Assembly (NCBI GenBank): GCA_030760725.1 | Contig: JASWHV010000001.1 | Coordinates: forward strand, 23,433,928 to 23,497,927 | Length of the DNA stretch: 64,000 nucleotides | Direction: 5' to 3' | Source: Neostapfia colusana | Taxonomy: Eukaryota; Streptophyta; Magnoliopsida; Poales; Poaceae | Part shown: positions 1-10,727 of the stretch, in pieces | How positions within the stretch are numbered: position 1 is the stretch's first letter | Layout of the letters: each line of letters opens with the position of its first letter | The notes under the pieces: generated by a model | Told to the model about the DNA's origin: nothing | Database searches by the model: none | The model's input: the letters and a program-made list of their open reading frames with translations, nothing else | Program-made: the position numbers and the translations under genes

Positions 1-968
1 TTAGGCTTTTGGCATCAGGGTAGCAGGAGGTACCTCGCTTAAGAACATACCACTGCGGGTATGTACCATGAGGGAGCTTGCGTACTCGGGGCAGTTGGAC
101 TGTGTCCAATGTGGAAGATCTTGGGAAAGGTGGCCGCGTACAACGTCAGTCGAGGTTGCTGCCGGCAACTCGGAGTACGGGTGTACGTGTCGTGTAGTCC
201 GGGCGTGTACTGATTCGAATCACCGTCGCTCGCGGTCATATGAGCATACTTGCCCACTGCGTCTTGATGTAGTAACAACTGGAACTGGTTATCTTTTGAA
301 CTTGATAAGGCTGTGCTGTAACTTGTATTGCAACCATGATTGAATTAGAGATAGGCTCATTAAACTTTACTTTCACTTTGTGCAAGGAGCATCGCAACAA
401 AGCGTTTCTCGTTTGATTGTGGAGTTGCGATGCTTTTCGGCTCAAGGTCTGCACAATGAGGCTTAAAATCTGAAAGTTAAGGATCAACTTTAGGCGAGTC
501 CTTTATGCAAATCTAGCTAACCCAATGGCAACCGTCGTGCATGTAGAGTTTCTTGTTTAGGAGAGACGGATCAGTCTTGCTGAGCCTATGTGCTCACGCT
601 TGCTATATAAGTGGTTTTGCAGGTTAACATCGATGCTAAGATGGAGGTTGTCCGGTGAGACTTGGAGACTTCCGAGTCAGGTAACACATGGAGAACCCAG
701 CCGCTGCTGTTGTCTTCGTGTTGCTAGCGAGAGGAGTCCGCGGGCTGGACTTCATCTCGAGTGCTCGTAGTTATTCGACGTGAGTTGATATAGACTTCCG
801 CTGTAGTTACTTGATGTAAAGTATTTACAAAGAAAAACTTGTAAGCTTCCGCTATTGTTTATGTAATACATTGTTCCTTGTATGTGTGCTGTTGGGTGCC
901 GCACAACAAGGCACCACCCAATGCGATTCCCGGGCGAGTGGCCTGTCTCAGTTGACGGGTCCGCGTCA
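1..968 (+). repeat. Element A 5' LTR, 3' portion
   Basis: This nearly matches 21002-21969 and ends in GCGTCA, immediately before a PBS. It contains the CTTGC-flanked hairpin (576-603). A TATATAAG string at 605-612 could be a TATA box, but it also lies just upstream of an acceptor-like TTTTGCAG (615-622), so it may be intron sequence instead. The LTR start lies outside the window. Confidence 0.92.
576..603 (+). other. Conserved LTR hairpin, element A 5' LTR
   Basis: TGAGC and GCTCA can pair around a 6-nt loop and are framed by two CTTGC direct repeats. The same arrangement, with a different stem sequence, occurs in the D, H and I LTRs. It stands about 19 nt upstream of a CAG acceptor-like site at 620-622. 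The second copy is at 21577-21604. Confidence 0.55.
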
Positions 969-971
969 GCG

Positions 972-983
972 TGGTATCAGAGC
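972..983 (+). promoter_or_regulatory. Primer binding site, element A
   Basis: TGGTATCAGAGC is complementary to the 3' end of plant initiator Met-tRNA. It lies 3 nt after the LTR end and would prime minus-strand cDNA synthesis. Confidence 0.93.
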
Positions 984-2487
984 TGCATTGGGAATAGCGC
1001 ACGGAATAAGGAAGGTATTACGACAAAAATTTAGGTTACGGTACTAGGCCCACATAAGGATTACTATTAGCTCAAAATGAAGGTGGCAAACTAACTTAAC
1101 TGTTATGTCGGAAAATCGTGCATCTCGGGACGAGTTATGTCTTGGGCGGTGCACGTAAGCGCTGTCCACCAGTGCGCACAAACTGAAGGGTGGAGCCCCA
1201 CGGGTGGCAGGTAACCCGACCCGCTTTAGTATCCTCTACGACTCCTCATGTCGTTTGTGGTACTCGAGCAACGTCTGTCCCAGGCGTGCGTGGTGCAATT
1301 TGGGAAACCCCGTCACGTGGTTAGTAACGTGAACACGTAGCTCAAGGCGTGTTTGGTTTGAGAACACCTGTGCGAGTGATGACGGACAGGTGTAAGAACT
1401 GTATGGATACCGGGTTCGGTGTGCAGCCGGATCTGACGATTGAGTGTGACTTATGCAGGTTTAACCACGAAACCGTAGTACGAATAGTACACATTTGCGA
1501 GTGACCATTTTAGTGTCACCTAAGATACGAATGTGCCGGTATAATCCGGTTAGGATTTTCTTTTGGTGAGGCTACGTAGTACCGACATGCTTCTTACGGT
1601 GCATCGACGCCGTACTAAACATAATAACCCCTTTCCTTTGAAGAAACGACTCATGAACTAACTTTCAAATAAAAATGGAAGTTTGAAACAAATATTAGTT
1701 ACTGAACTCTTATTTTGAGCTAAGATTCAAATGAGAGGAAGACTAGGCTTCAAAGATTTGCTCGGTTTTCGGCAAGAATTCTTGCTGGACTTTAACAGAG
1801 CATAACTCTGAGTAGCTTGACCCAATTAAGGTGTATGGTACAGTTATGGAAAGGTCATCAAGATATCTACAACTGCTTTGTAGACCTCCAGAGCCAAATC
1901 ACACGCTAAATGGGTAGAAAGTTCAGAGGAAGGTAAACTGTCCAGAACCAGGACAGCAGCAAAACCTCTCTGGACCTTTCTGTTTTTAAACCATAACTTT
2001 CTGAAGAAAAACCTTATGGAGCCTATGATACACCATTGGAAAGGTTGTGAAACGTGCATCATTGTTGTAGTTCAAAGTTTGTTCAGGTTCTTATTGTATT
2101 TACATATACAACTGTGATAAAATCGGCCACGTACAAAGGAGGTGCTGGCAAATTTTATCCAGGAATTCTGTCAACTTTGGAAAATCATAACTTTAAATCC
2201 AGAGATGATCTGAAGGCATATAAGTACTCGTGTGAAAGATACTGAAGTTAACTTTAACTTCGGTATTCAACTCGAGATATGAAAATGCTATTAACTAGAT
2301 CAAAATCTGGAGATAGTGTATAAAGGTCTGTCCTGTATAGATAGGCTGGATAGTTATGCCTACTAAGGAATTGTGTAAACATGGGTTTTGTTACTGCTTT
2401 TACTAAAATTTTGACATAATCATGTTTTCATTAGTCTCACATACTGCTGAGTTCTTGTTTAACTCTTATCAACTACATGTTTGCAGT
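984..2487 (+). other. Element A untranslated leader
   Basis: About 1.5 kb lies between the PBS and the likely gag start with no conserved long frame. It is similar to the leader of element E (46797-48323, minus), so it belongs to the element and is not inserted DNA. The packaging signal should lie here, but I cannot pinpoint it. Confidence 0.7.
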
Positions 2488-4494
2488 ATGGTTCGTACTC
2501 GCTCTAGGAGTAGGGCCGGAAGTTCTCGCCAAGGCGGTGATGCTTCCATTCCACCGTCGGAACCACCATCCACGGGATGGATGGATCTTATGATTCGAGT
2601 CGTCGAGTCTAATCAAGAGAACACTAGGCTACTCCAAGAAGCAACACAAGAACACACACGCTTACTCCAAGATTTGGTACAGCAAGGCGTACTCCAGAAC
2701 ACGCAACAAGCCGTTCCATCTCGGGACGCTTATCTGGATTTCTTGGCGACTCAACCGCCTATCTTTACTGAAGCCACCGAACCTGTGGAAGCAGATCAAT
2801 GGCTTCATGTCATGGAGTCAAAATTTGGAGTATTCGAGTGTGATGAATACCAGAAGACAAAGTTTGCCGCTCAACAACTCCATGGAGCCGCCGGAAACTG
2901 GTGGGTGGATCATCTTGCCACCATTCCGGAGGACCATCAAGTGACATGGAGGGAGTTTTGTGAAGCCTTTCGTACCCGTTACATACCACTAGGTATTGTC
3001 AAGGAAAAGCGGGAGGAATTTTTGGGCTTGAAGCAAGGGGACATGAGTGTCCTCGAGTATGTCAGAAGGTTTAACCTTTTGGCCCAATATGCTCCCGAAT
3101 ATGTGGCGAAAGAAGAGGCACGGTGTGACCTATTCTTCCATGGCCTGAGTGCCATATTACAGGATAAGTTGGCCGTACACAATAACGGCAGTTACACCGA
3201 CATGGTTGATGCGGCTTTCATTCAGGAGAAGCCGACACTTGAGTGGCAAGCGGAGAAGAGAAAGATGAGTGAGATCGAGCAGGCTAGCACAAGTTATGTG
3301 CCTCAAAAGAACCGTTTGGTGTATCAAGCGCCACCTGGTGAAAGATGGAGGCCATCTGTACGATCCACTCCTCAGAGGTTGATTGCTGGTCAAGTTCTAC
3401 AACTTGCACCACCTCCACAGCTGCAGCATCAGACGGTGGCTTGTGCTCCATCGCTGCAGCCATATGTACCTAGCAGTCCACCGCAAGTCAACGAAAAACC
3501 GGAAAGACATCCGTGTTTCACTTGTGGGCGTACGGGCCATTATGCTAGGCAATGTCCGGAGGGAACTCGAGACTATGGGTCATCATATTTACAACAATAC
3601 GGTCCGTACCTCAATCTGCAGATAGGAGGGCAGATAAGGGGCAACATTCACTATACTGTGATTGATGATGTTCCGGAAGGAGAAGCCGCTTTAGCAGGGA
3701 TGTTTTCTCTGAATCAGCTACCGGTTTTAGTTTTCTTTGATTCCGGTGCCACACACAACTTCATTAGCCAATCTTTTGTGGCTCAACATCAGCTCCAAAC
3801 CGTTTATACAAAGAGGCAATACCTCATATCTTCGCCCGGGGGCAGCAGTACCGCAAGCGAGGTTGTCTCCCGAGCACCTCCTTGTTTGGGGGGTAAAATA
3901 TACCCTACGACTCTCATTATCCTTGAGGGTTGGAAGATCGACATCATTTTGGGGATGTCGTGGTTGAATTACCACAGAGCGGTTCTTAACATCAGCTCCA
4001 GGACCATTGAGCTCAACTCCCCACAGCACGGTCTTCATATATTAATTCTGGGCGCTAGACGGCAGCAGATTGCAACAGTGAACCATACGGAAGCTGTTAG
4101 GATAGAGGACATTCCGGTGGTACGTGAGTATCCGGATGTATTTCCCGAGGATTTACCGGGCATGCCGCTCGAACGAGACGTTGAGTTCAAGATTGAACTT
4201 ATACCGGGAACAACACCGATATCACGAAGGCCGTACAAGATGGCACCCAATGAACTGGCAGAATTGAAGACACAGCTGAATGACCTAATGAGCAAGGGCT
4301 TTATACGACCGAGTTCGTCACCTTGGGGTTGTTCAGCGTTGTTTGTCAAAAAGAAGGAAGAAACACTATGGCTTTGTGTTGATTATCGTCCTTTGAACGC
4401 CGTTACCATCAAGAACAAGTATCCACTACCTCGCATTGATATGCTCTTCGATCAATTAGTGGGTGTGAAGGTATTTTCGAAGATGGATCTTTGA
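2488..4494 (+). pseudogene. gag-pol: Gag-protease-RT N-terminal part, element A
   Basis: The frame opens at 2422, but the start that matches the family is the ATG at 2488 (MVRTRSRSRAG), which the E copy shares. In order it has a low-complexity N-terminus, a retrotransposon Gag capsid region (about 2740-3250), a CX2CX4HX4C zinc knuckle (3513-3554), an aspartic protease with DSGATH (Asp at 3739-3741), and the start of RT up to FSKMDL. A TGA at 4492-4494 stands where the sibling element E has an Arg codon, consistent with CGA to TGA at a CpG. Gag would form the particle and protease would mature the polyprotein. Reading continues in the same frame after the stop, so this is decay and not the end of a gene. 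Confidence 0.9.
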
Positions 4495-6575
4495 TCCGGA
4501 TATCATCAGATTAAAATCCAGGCAGAAGATATTCCGAAGACGGCATTCTCAATGAGATACGGGCTGTATGAGTATCTCGTTATGTCTTTTGGTTTGACCA
4601 ACGCCCTGGCACACTTTATGTACCTGATGAATTCAGTGTTCATGCCGGAGTTGGATAAATTCGTCGTTGTCTTCATCGACGATATCTTGGTGTACTCTAA
4701 GTCAGAGGAAGAACATGCTGAACATCTGCATATTGTGCTACAAAGATTGCGAGATCATCAGCTCTATGCAAAACTCAGCAAGTGTGAATTCTGGATTAAT
4801 CAAGTACCATTTCTCGGACACATCATTTCAGCAGAGGGTATCGCTGTAGATCCGAGTAAGATTATCCAAGTACAGAAATGGGAGTCACCAAAGTCAGTAC
4901 ATGAAATCCGTAGCTTCCTCTGTTTAGCGGGTTATTACCGGAGGTTCATTCCGGGTTTCTCCAAGATCGCTAAACCGATGACGGAATTATTAAAGAAGAA
5001 TACCAGATCTGTGTGGGGTGCTGCGTGTGAACAAGCTTTCAAGACTTTAGTAAAGCATCTCACAACAGACCCAGTTCTTGCTCAGCCGGATACGACAAAG
5101 CCATTCGACGTTTATTGCGATGCATCTAGCATCGGTCTTGGCTGCGTGCTGATGCAAGAAAGACGAGTGGTCGCTTATGGATCTCGTCAACTCAGAAATC
5201 ATTAGCAGCATTATCCAACTCATGATCTTGAGTTAGCTGCCGTGGTCCTTGCTTTGAAGATGTGGAGGCATTACTTGCTCGGAAATCTTGTACACCTCTA
5301 CACCGACCACAAGAGCTTGAAGTACATCTTCACTCAGAAAGAACTGAACATGAGGCAACGAAGATGGCTAGAGCTCATTAAAGACTATGAACTTGAGATT
5401 CATTATCATCCAGTAAAGGCGAATGTGGTCGCCGATGCGCTCAGTCGTAAGGCGCATATCCATCACCTAACTATTGCTGAAATGGATGATGAAGAACCAA
5501 GCCTCCATGTCATCCTGTATGGAGCTCTCTATAATCTCGCTCTCATCCCTACCATCCGAGAGGAGATCATTGAAGCTCAACGAAAAGACAAGGGTATGTT
5601 TCACATACGGCGAAGGATAGACAACGGAGAAATGAAGTGCTTCCGGAAGGACGATGAAGGTACTTTGTGGTTCAACGACCGGATTGTAGTACCCCGGGAT
5701 ATGGGACTACGGAAGAAAATTTTGGATGAAGCTCATTTGTCCAAGTTTTCCATTCATCCGGGCAGCAACAAAATGTACCAAGATCTCCGGAAGAAGTTTT
5801 GGTGGACACGTATTAAATGTGAAGTTGCAAAATACGTTTCAGAGTGTGATACGTGTCGGAGAGTCAAGGCCGACCATATGAAGAAGTCAGGCCTGTTGCA
5901 GCCACTACAAGTACCGGCATGGAAGTGGGAAGACTTGAGTATGGACTTCATGGTCGGGTTGCCGATGACCTCCCACAACCATGATTCGATTTGGGTAATC
6001 GTGGACCGGTTAACCAAATCAGCACATTTCATCCCTGTGCGTACTAGGTATAACGCAAAGCAGTATGCGGAGCTGTACATAGCACGGATCCTGTGCTTAC
6101 ATGGAGTTCCCCGTACCATTGTGTCAGATAGAGGATCGCTGTTCGTAGCCCGTTTCTGGGAACAGCTACATGCCTCCTTGGGGACGAAGTTGATTAGAAG
6201 CTCTGCGTATCACCCTCAAACCGATGGGAAAACTGAGAGGGTGAATCAAATACTAGAAGATATGCTAAGAGCATGTGCCATCCACCACGGTAGAGCTGGG
6301 ATGATCACTTACCGTTGGCAGAGTTCTTGTACAACAAAGGATATCAGACGAGCATCAAAATGGCACCATATGAAGCTCTATATGGCCGGAAGTGTCGTAC
6401 GCCATTGAACTGGTGTGAGTCCGGTGAACGAGTAATGTTTGGGGTGGATTTTGTCAATGAAGCCGAAGAGAGAGTTCGGATAATACAAGAGAACCTCAAA
6501 ACTGCCCAATCTCGTCAAAAGAGCTACGCGGACCAGAGACGTCGACCGCTGCATTTCGAAGTCGGAGAGCACGTG
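4495..6575 (+). pseudogene. pol: RT-RNase H-integrase region, element A
   Basis: This continues the frame of gag. It has RT with FIDD at 4672-4683, RNase H with YCDAS (about 5113) and YTDHKS (about 5299), an integrase HHCC zinc-binding region (about 5750-5860), and the DDE residues Asp 5944, Asp 6127 and Glu 6235. Breaks are a TAG at 5203-5205 (Glu in related copies) and a 1-nt loss near 6291 compared with element E, which ends the frame at 6408. The integrase sequence then goes on in another frame (6315-6575) until solo LTR J. A carries 54 nt at 5503-5556 that E lacks. Many dinucleotides match E, so the family identity is firm. Confidence 0.9.
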
Positions 6576-7667
6576 TGTCGAAGTGTGTGGTCGACACTTC
6601 CCCCGGACCTGCTCTGGGCAGCCCGCAGAGGTTCTTTTTCTGAGGGGCTAGTCTCTTGCGGAGAGCTTAAGCGTAAGGGACGAGTGAAGGAGAAGCTTGA
6701 CACAATGAGTTTTACGTGGTTCGGGCCGCCGGAGCGTAAAACCCTACGTCCACGGTGAACAGAGGTGCTCGCTGTATTGCTTGTTGCTCAGAACCGGAGT
6801 CCTGAGCTTGAGGGTGAGTATGCCTAGCGTATGAGTTGCTGGAGTGCGAACCCTTGCTAACGTTGCCTACCCGAGCCTTTTATAGTCCAAGACTCGTGTG
6901 GCTTACAAGGGGGGCCCGGGACCCGACAGGTGGTCCTGGGGAGATTTCCTGCCGACTATCGTATCCGCAGTTATGTAGGTAGTTGTCTCTGGCGAAGGCT
7001 TACGAGTCTTCGTCTTGCCGCCCTGCCCATGCCGCATTCTAGTCGTAGTGGTTGATGATGGCGGGGGCGGCACGGGATGTCTTGTCGCTGTGTTTATTGG
7101 CTGGCAGGTTCTGACACTGCGCGCCAGTCGGTGATGCGACTGGGCGCAACAGCACATGACAGAGGCGTGCTCCGTGTCTCCGCGTCTTGGGAAGGCGCGG
7201 GTCTTGAATGCTTTGTACGGTAAAGGCATGGCGCGCCTTTACTCCTGCTGCCTACCGCGCCGGGCGGCAGTACTGCTCTGCTGGCCACGTGTCGGACCCG
7301 GAGCTCTCCTCTGAGGAGAGGGGGGGGGCTCCGGCTCCGCTGGACACGTGGAGCCTTCGGAGCTCACCCTCGCGGAGGGGGCGAGGTCCGGTCTTCCGGG
7401 CCACGTGGCATGCTCGGTGCTATCCTTTGAGGAGAGGAGAGCCCCGGCCCTGCCGGACACGTGGCGCCTTCGGAGCTCGGCCTTGCGGAGGGGGTGAGGT
7501 CCGGCCTCCTGGGCCACGTGGCAGGCTCGGAGCTATCCTCCGTGGGGAGGGGAGCTCCGGCCCCGCTGGACACGTGGCGCCTTCAAACCTCGCCCCTGCA
7601 GAGGGAGCGAGGTCCTTAGGAAGTTTTACGCTGTGCGCGGGGGTACCCGGTATTGAGGGTACCGACA
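6576..7667 (-). mobile_element. Solo LTR J, inserted in element A integrase
   Basis: The segment starts TGTCGAAG and ends ACCGACA in + orientation, with TSD ACGTG at 6571-6575 and 7668-7672. Removing it and one TSD rejoins the integrase reading seen in element E. Read on the minus strand it begins TGTCGGTACCC, has U3 repeats, a TATA-like CTATAAAAGG near 6876-6885, and ends CTTCGACA. The 1092-bp length, TG..CA ends and TSD with no internal region fit a solo LTR from unequal recombination. It shares termini and U3 repeats with K (54608-55419). Confidence 0.9.
7286..7576. repeat. 57-bp CACGTG tandem array in LTR J U3
   Basis: Six CACGTG hexamers occur at 7286, 7345, 7402, 7458, 7515 and 7571, spaced 59, 57, 56, 57 and 56 bp. 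The units also share CGGAGCT and AGGTCCG blocks. CACGTG is the plant G-box, bound by bZIP and bHLH factors, so an enhancer role is plausible but inferred. Confidence 0.85.
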
Positions 7668-7672
7668 ACGTG

Positions 7673-8076
7673 TATCTTCGTGTGTCTCCAATGAAAAGGA
7701 TTCATCGGTTCGGTGTCAAGGGGAAACTTGCTCCCCGATTCATCGGTCCGTTTGCTATAACGGAGAAGTGCGGAAACGTATCCTACCGGCTGGAACTACC
7801 GGCAAGCCTTGCCGGTATTCACGACATATTTCACGTATCCCAGCTGCGGAAATGTCTCAAGTTTACCGCTGCCATCCGCACCGAAGACATCGACGAGTTG
7901 AAGCCGGATCTCACCTATGTCGAGCAACCTGTACAGATTATCGACGAAAAGACCCGGATCACCCGGAACCGGACTTTGAAATTTTACAAAGTCCTGTGGA
8001 GTAATCATACCCCAGAAGAGGCGACGTGGGAAATGAAGATTACATCCACAAGAACTATCCAGAGCTTTTGTCATAA
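7673..8076 (+). pseudogene. pol: Integrase C-terminus and chromodomain-like tail, element A
   Basis: The reading resumes after LTR J with YLRVSPMK, the GKLAPRFIGPF block, and HDIFHVSQL, all usual for the C-terminal domain of gypsy integrases. It ends with LWSNHTPEEATWE, the chromodomain-like tail of chromoviruses, thought to guide insertion to certain chromatin. A 1-nt loss near 8031 shifts the last codons; the family stop would be the TAA at 8074-8076, as in E. The apparent frame to 8152 is a result of that shift. The neighbours are LTR J upstream and the PPT downstream. Confidence 0.85.
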
Positions 8077-8130
8077 ACTTTGTAATTACCTCCCGTCTCA
8101 TTCTTCTTTTGAATCTCGGGACGAGATTCC

Positions 8131-8147
8131 TTTTAAGGGGCGTGGAA
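8131..8147 (+). other. Polypurine tract, element A (degraded)
   Basis: TTTTAAGGGGCGTGGAA directly precedes the LTR start TGTAAAGG. The E copy has an uninterrupted GGGGGGAGG here, so A's tract has acquired pyrimidines. Confidence 0.8.
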
Positions 8148-9141
8148 TGTAAAGGTCTCAAAAATGTGAATACAAAGAAACTCTTGTTTGCAAAAGTTTT
8201 GTTTCATATAAGTGAAATTTGGGACTTGTTAAAACTTTTCCCCACATGTGATAACACACATGAGGGTTTTCTTCACACAAGTCAAATGTTTATTTGAGAA
8301 CTTGGAACCCTAGAGGGGTCTAAAACAAAGATGGGAAGTTCCCATATGTGTGAGAAAACAAAAATCAGATTTGGAACAATGTTTTCAAAATAAAATTCAA
8401 ATGAGAACAACACAATGGAATTCAAAACTGTTGTGCTGAAAATCTCATTTGCAGCAGCCAAAATTTAAATCAGATTTCATATTTGAATTCCTTGAGTCCA
8501 AATTAGGGGGTGTGCAAAGTTTCATGATTTATGGAAATGATTTGCAACCCATTTTCCAAAATGGACTTTAAATGACAAAGAATTCAAACACCCATTTTAA
8601 TTTGGATGAAACTTGCCCAATTATCCAAATGCATATCAGATTTGAATTCCCACAATTGAATTCCATCAATATCCAAATTTGGGAGATATTTAGAAGGAGA
8701 TAAGGAAGGACTGACATGTGGGACCCACATGTCATTGGGAGCACTGAAATTTGCAAAAGATCTGCAGTCCACAGTCTCCATTTGATTTCCTCCCATGCGA
8801 AGCAACGGCTGAGCCGACCTTCCTCCGCTCGACACCGAGGGCCAGCCGGCAGCCAGCTCCTGCTGGTTTTTCCTTCACGCTGGAGAGATGCTGGACGTCG
8901 GCAGCTACCGCCACACTCCCTCTCTCACCTTTTTACCGAAGCCACGGGCTGTTCCTGCTCTCCCCACGTGTGAAACGAGCAGAGCCGCCGCCGAGCTCTA
9001 AACCGATCACCCACCGCCTAGCTTGCGTGCAAGCCCCGGCTGATCGGCCAAACAACACCACCATCGTCCCCACGACTCCCTCGAGCCATCACTGAGCGGA
9101 TTCACGCACTCTGCACCGAGAAAGGCGAGTTCCCGCGGCGG
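8148..9141 (+). repeat. Element A 3' LTR, first part
   Basis: It starts TGTAAAGGTC after the PPT and matches the starts of the E LTRs (42288 and 52688 on the minus strand). An AT-rich 600 bp is followed by a GC-rich block from about 8790 that continues after element B at 18700. Copia B interrupts it, with TSD GGCGG at 9137-9141. Confidence 0.9.
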
Positions 9142-10666
9142 TGTGAGACCTATGTGTGCTGAATACATTGGCAATTAGGATAAAAGTTAGCATTAATATT
9201 CAAAGTTTTGAATATTGCCAAAACATTCTTCTGTGAGGTCCGGAGTTGTTTTTAGGGAGCTCCCGTGAAGTTCAACTCGTAGAACTGCAGCGTCTTGTTT
9301 TTGCTTTTAACTCGCATTGTTTCAAACTTGCTTTATGGAAGGTTTGCTTAGTATTAATTTGCTATGTTTTTGGTGTGTTTTGGTGGTTATGGCTGTTATC
9401 ATTTGATATGGTTTGCAACATGCTTATATGACGTGCTCATGTAAGGTGTTGTGGTTTTCGAACTAACGTGAGTCAAGTCGAGGACTTGTGCTCGGAAGAA
9501 TTGGTTGTTTATTCATGTGCAGGTGTTGCTTTAGTTCAAGACATGGCTGGTGACGGGATCCTTGGACTAGTCTCAGGGAGGAGATGAGGTTCCAACAACC
9601 AAGTTCGGGAGGAGCTGTGGTTGAGTTGATCGGGAGGTCGCGCTGCATGTTTGGATCAAGGGCAGTGCATATGAAGGTTGCGTGTACGTCGTTGGAAGGT
9701 GTTTGCACGTGTGCAAGGAGTGCATGGACGTGGCAACATTGTTCCAAGGCGTGATGAAGAGAAGTGGACGTAAAGAATTGGTCGGAAAGGTCCAACCGGC
9801 TGGATTGCGTACTCAGGCTGAGGCTGAGTCGGATATGGCTCAAATATGAAAGATTTGAGTTGGTTATGATAGGATTTCGTGCTAGGCACGAAGTTGAGTT
9901 GTTTTAGGAATGTTTAGGACGTTCCTAAGGTGTTTGGAAGTCTCACGATTGCTTCTATCTGTGAATAGGAGAGTCCTGAGCAGTTATGGTAAGTTAGGAT
10001 ACGAGTCCAATTAGGAGTAGGAGTCCTAGATTGGATTGTTTAGCTTGAGGGCTGGCTATAAAAGCAAGGGAGGCCAGAGATCTCGTGGGTAGAGAACTTT
10101 GGGCTGTTCCTCTTGTGTTTCTATTGAATAAAGTTCATAGTTTTGAGGAGCTTTTGTGCCTTGTTCGTCCGACTTGTTTTTCATCAAGTCTTTCTCGCCA
10201 AGTTTCTGGACAGAACGATGTTGCTTCGGTGTTTCGTTCAGAACTCGAGTTTTACAGATCCGATTGACGTGATTCTTTTTGGGTTGTCTTCACAACTCAA
10301 TTATCTATCATCTGTGAAATTTTCACGAGCTTCGGATCTGTAGTTTTTGAGATACACGAGTTTCTTTGCAGCGTTGCAGATCTGTTTTATATCGGGTAGA
10401 ACAGATTGATCTTCGTTTAATGTTTTGATTGTATCTCAAGTTTTATTTCGTGTTTTCAAGTGATTATTGTTGCATTAGACCGTGACTTGATTCTCTACCT
10501 CTCTACTTGATTTGTCACGGTTGAACACGTTTGAAAACACTTGCACACACGGTTTCTTTAACCGATTGATTTTTTGCTGAGGGGTTTTTGTTGTTTCCGC
10601 TGCGAAAAGTTTTAATCTACCATTCACCCCACTCTGGTAGCTTTTCACGTGCTCTTCGATCCTACA
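9142..10666 (+). repeat. Element B 5' LTR
   Basis: 1525 bp, TGTGAGACC to CCTACA. A TATA box CTATAAAAG lies at 10056-10064 and an AATAAA near 10126, giving a short R region. A stem TTGCAC/GTGCAA around GT lies near 9706-9719 and is kept in the 3' LTR. Confidence 0.95.
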
Positions 10667-10668
10667 AT

Positions 10669-10680
10669 TGGTATCAGAGC
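10669..10680 (+). promoter_or_regulatory. Primer binding site, element B
   Basis: TGGTATCAGAGC, complementary to initiator Met-tRNA, 2 nt after the 5' LTR. Confidence 0.93.
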
Positions 10681-10727
10681 CAAGGTGCTCTAATCTTTGT
10701 GATTTGCATGCATTTTGACTAACCATC

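Noticed and set aside
604..612. TATATAAG as the certain TATA box of element A's LTR
   Set aside because: It lies between the conserved hairpin and an acceptor-like TTTTGCAG, where the other families have intron sequence. It could be coincidence, so I did not list it as a promoter.
7239..7668. Pro-rich frames on both strands near 7.2-7.7 kb
   Set aside because: All lie in the GC-rich U3 repeats of solo LTR J.
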